The notes under the pieces: generated by a model
Seen by the model: only the letters and a program-made list of their open reading frames with translations
What the model was told of the DNA's origin: nothing
Databases searched by the model: none
NCBI GenBank assembly: GCA_947469815.1
Contig: CANIRI010000165.1
Coordinates: 1-5,868 of the forward strand
Direction: 5' to 3'
DNA length: 5,868 nucleotides
DNA from: Comamonadaceae bacterium
GTDB taxonomy: Bacteria > Pseudomonadota > Gammaproteobacteria > Burkholderiales > Burkholderiaceae_C
Position numbers and translations under genes: made by a program
Shown: piece after piece, positions 5,396 through 5,868 of the stretch
How positions within the stretch are numbered: the stretch's first letter is position 1
Layout of the letters: the number at the start of each line of letters is the position of its first letter

Positions 5396-5868
5396 GGCTG
5401 CCGCGTCTTTCTTGCTCAGCTTGGGAACCTTGGCCGTGGCTTCGGGCTGGGTGCCCGCCAGCAGCGGGATGCCCAGCGATTCGCGCACCTTGTTCTCGAT
5501 TTCGTAGGACAGGGACGGGTTCTCACGCAGAAACTCGCGCGCGTTGTCGCGGCCCTGGCCGATTTTTTCACCCTGGTAGGCGTACCAGGCGCCGGATTTC
5601 TCAATGATGTTGGCGTTGACCCCCATGTCGATGATCTCGCCGTGGCGGCTGATGCCCTCGCCAAACAGGATGTCGAATTCAGCGGTTTTGAAGGGCGATG
5701 CGACCTTGTTTTTGACCACTTTGACCTTGGTTTCGTTGCCGATGGCCTCTTCGCCCTTCTTGATGGTGCCGGTGCGGCGGATGTCCAGGCGCACCGAAGC
5801 GTAGAACTTCAGCGCGTTGCCGCCGGTGGTGGTCTCGGGCGAGCCGAACATGACACCGATCTTCATGC
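5384..5868 (-). CDS. recA: Recombinase RecA, C-terminal part (5' end beyond the window)
   Basis: RecA forms ATP-dependent filaments on single-stranded DNA for homologous recombination and for SOS induction through LexA self-cleavage. The window holds about the last 160 residues. The first visible codon ATG (5866-5864) is internal, corresponding to about Met197 of E. coli RecA, just inside DNA-binding loop L2: [20 protein letters not shown] keeps the conserved Phe, Glu and Gly residues. The core continues with [11 protein letters not shown], then [14 protein letters not shown], and the C-terminal domain with [34 protein letters not shown] and [11 protein letters not shown]. The protein ends in [11 protein letters not shown], a tail with four lysines and only two acidic residues after the last conserved helix; E. 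coli RecA has a strongly acidic tail. The start codon, Walker motifs and promoter or SOS box lie to the right of the window. recX follows 23 nt after the stop. Confidence 0.98.
   Translation of the reverse strand, partial: MKIGVMFGSPETTTGGNALKFYASVRLDIRRTGTIKKGEEAIGNETKVKVVKNKVASPFKTAEFDILFGEGISRHGEIIDMGVNANIIEKSGAWYAYQGEKIGQGRDNAREFLRENPSLSYEIENKVRESLGIPLLAGTQPEATAKVPKLSKKDAAALAG

Noticed and set aside
4899..5507. Long + strand open frame of 202 codons opposite recX and the end of recA
   Set aside because: It is antisense to recX and recA, spans their junction, is Gly/Arg-rich and has no recognisable motif. GC-rich genomes give such open frames routinely.

Overview
No previously undescribed system is visible in this window. 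It is a compact, GC-rich chromosomal segment of housekeeping genes. The mix of proteins points to a betaproteobacterium, probably of the Burkholderiales (Comamonadaceae-like). This placement rests on remembered family resemblance, not on a search.

Layout on the + strand: the last 102 codons of a YgiQ-family radical SAM protein (1-311), then a complete tRNA-Ser(GGA) with encoded CCA (360-449), then a gene-free stretch of 124 bp (450-573) holding two inverted repeats but no clear intrinsic terminator. Everything after that is on the - strand and converges on the tRNA. Read in transcription order (right to left) it is: the C-terminal half of recA (runs off the window at 5868), recX, ccmF, ccmG/dsbE, ccmH and ccmI.

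The four ccm genes make the haem-ligation arm of System I cytochrome c maturation. CcmF is the WWD-domain haem lyase core. CcmG is a membrane-anchored thioredoxin-like reductant, CcmH carries the LRCxxCQN thiol pair, and CcmI is a TPR chaperone for apocytochrome c. The genes are packed like an operon: 7 nt between ccmF and ccmG, then 4-nt GTGA overlaps at ccmG/ccmH and ccmH/ccmI. The haem-delivery genes ccmABCDE, which usually precede ccmF, are absent from the window; recX sits 45 nt upstream of ccmF instead.

RecA and RecX are the recombinase and its modulator. The recA-recX junction is the most interesting spot. The 23-nt spacer is pyrimidine-rich on the mRNA strand and has no Shine-Dalgarno sequence. 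The opposite strand is a G-run cluster. The end of recA can base-pair with the recX start codon, which suggests coupled translation. The RecA C-terminal tail is lysine-rich rather than acidic as in E. coli.
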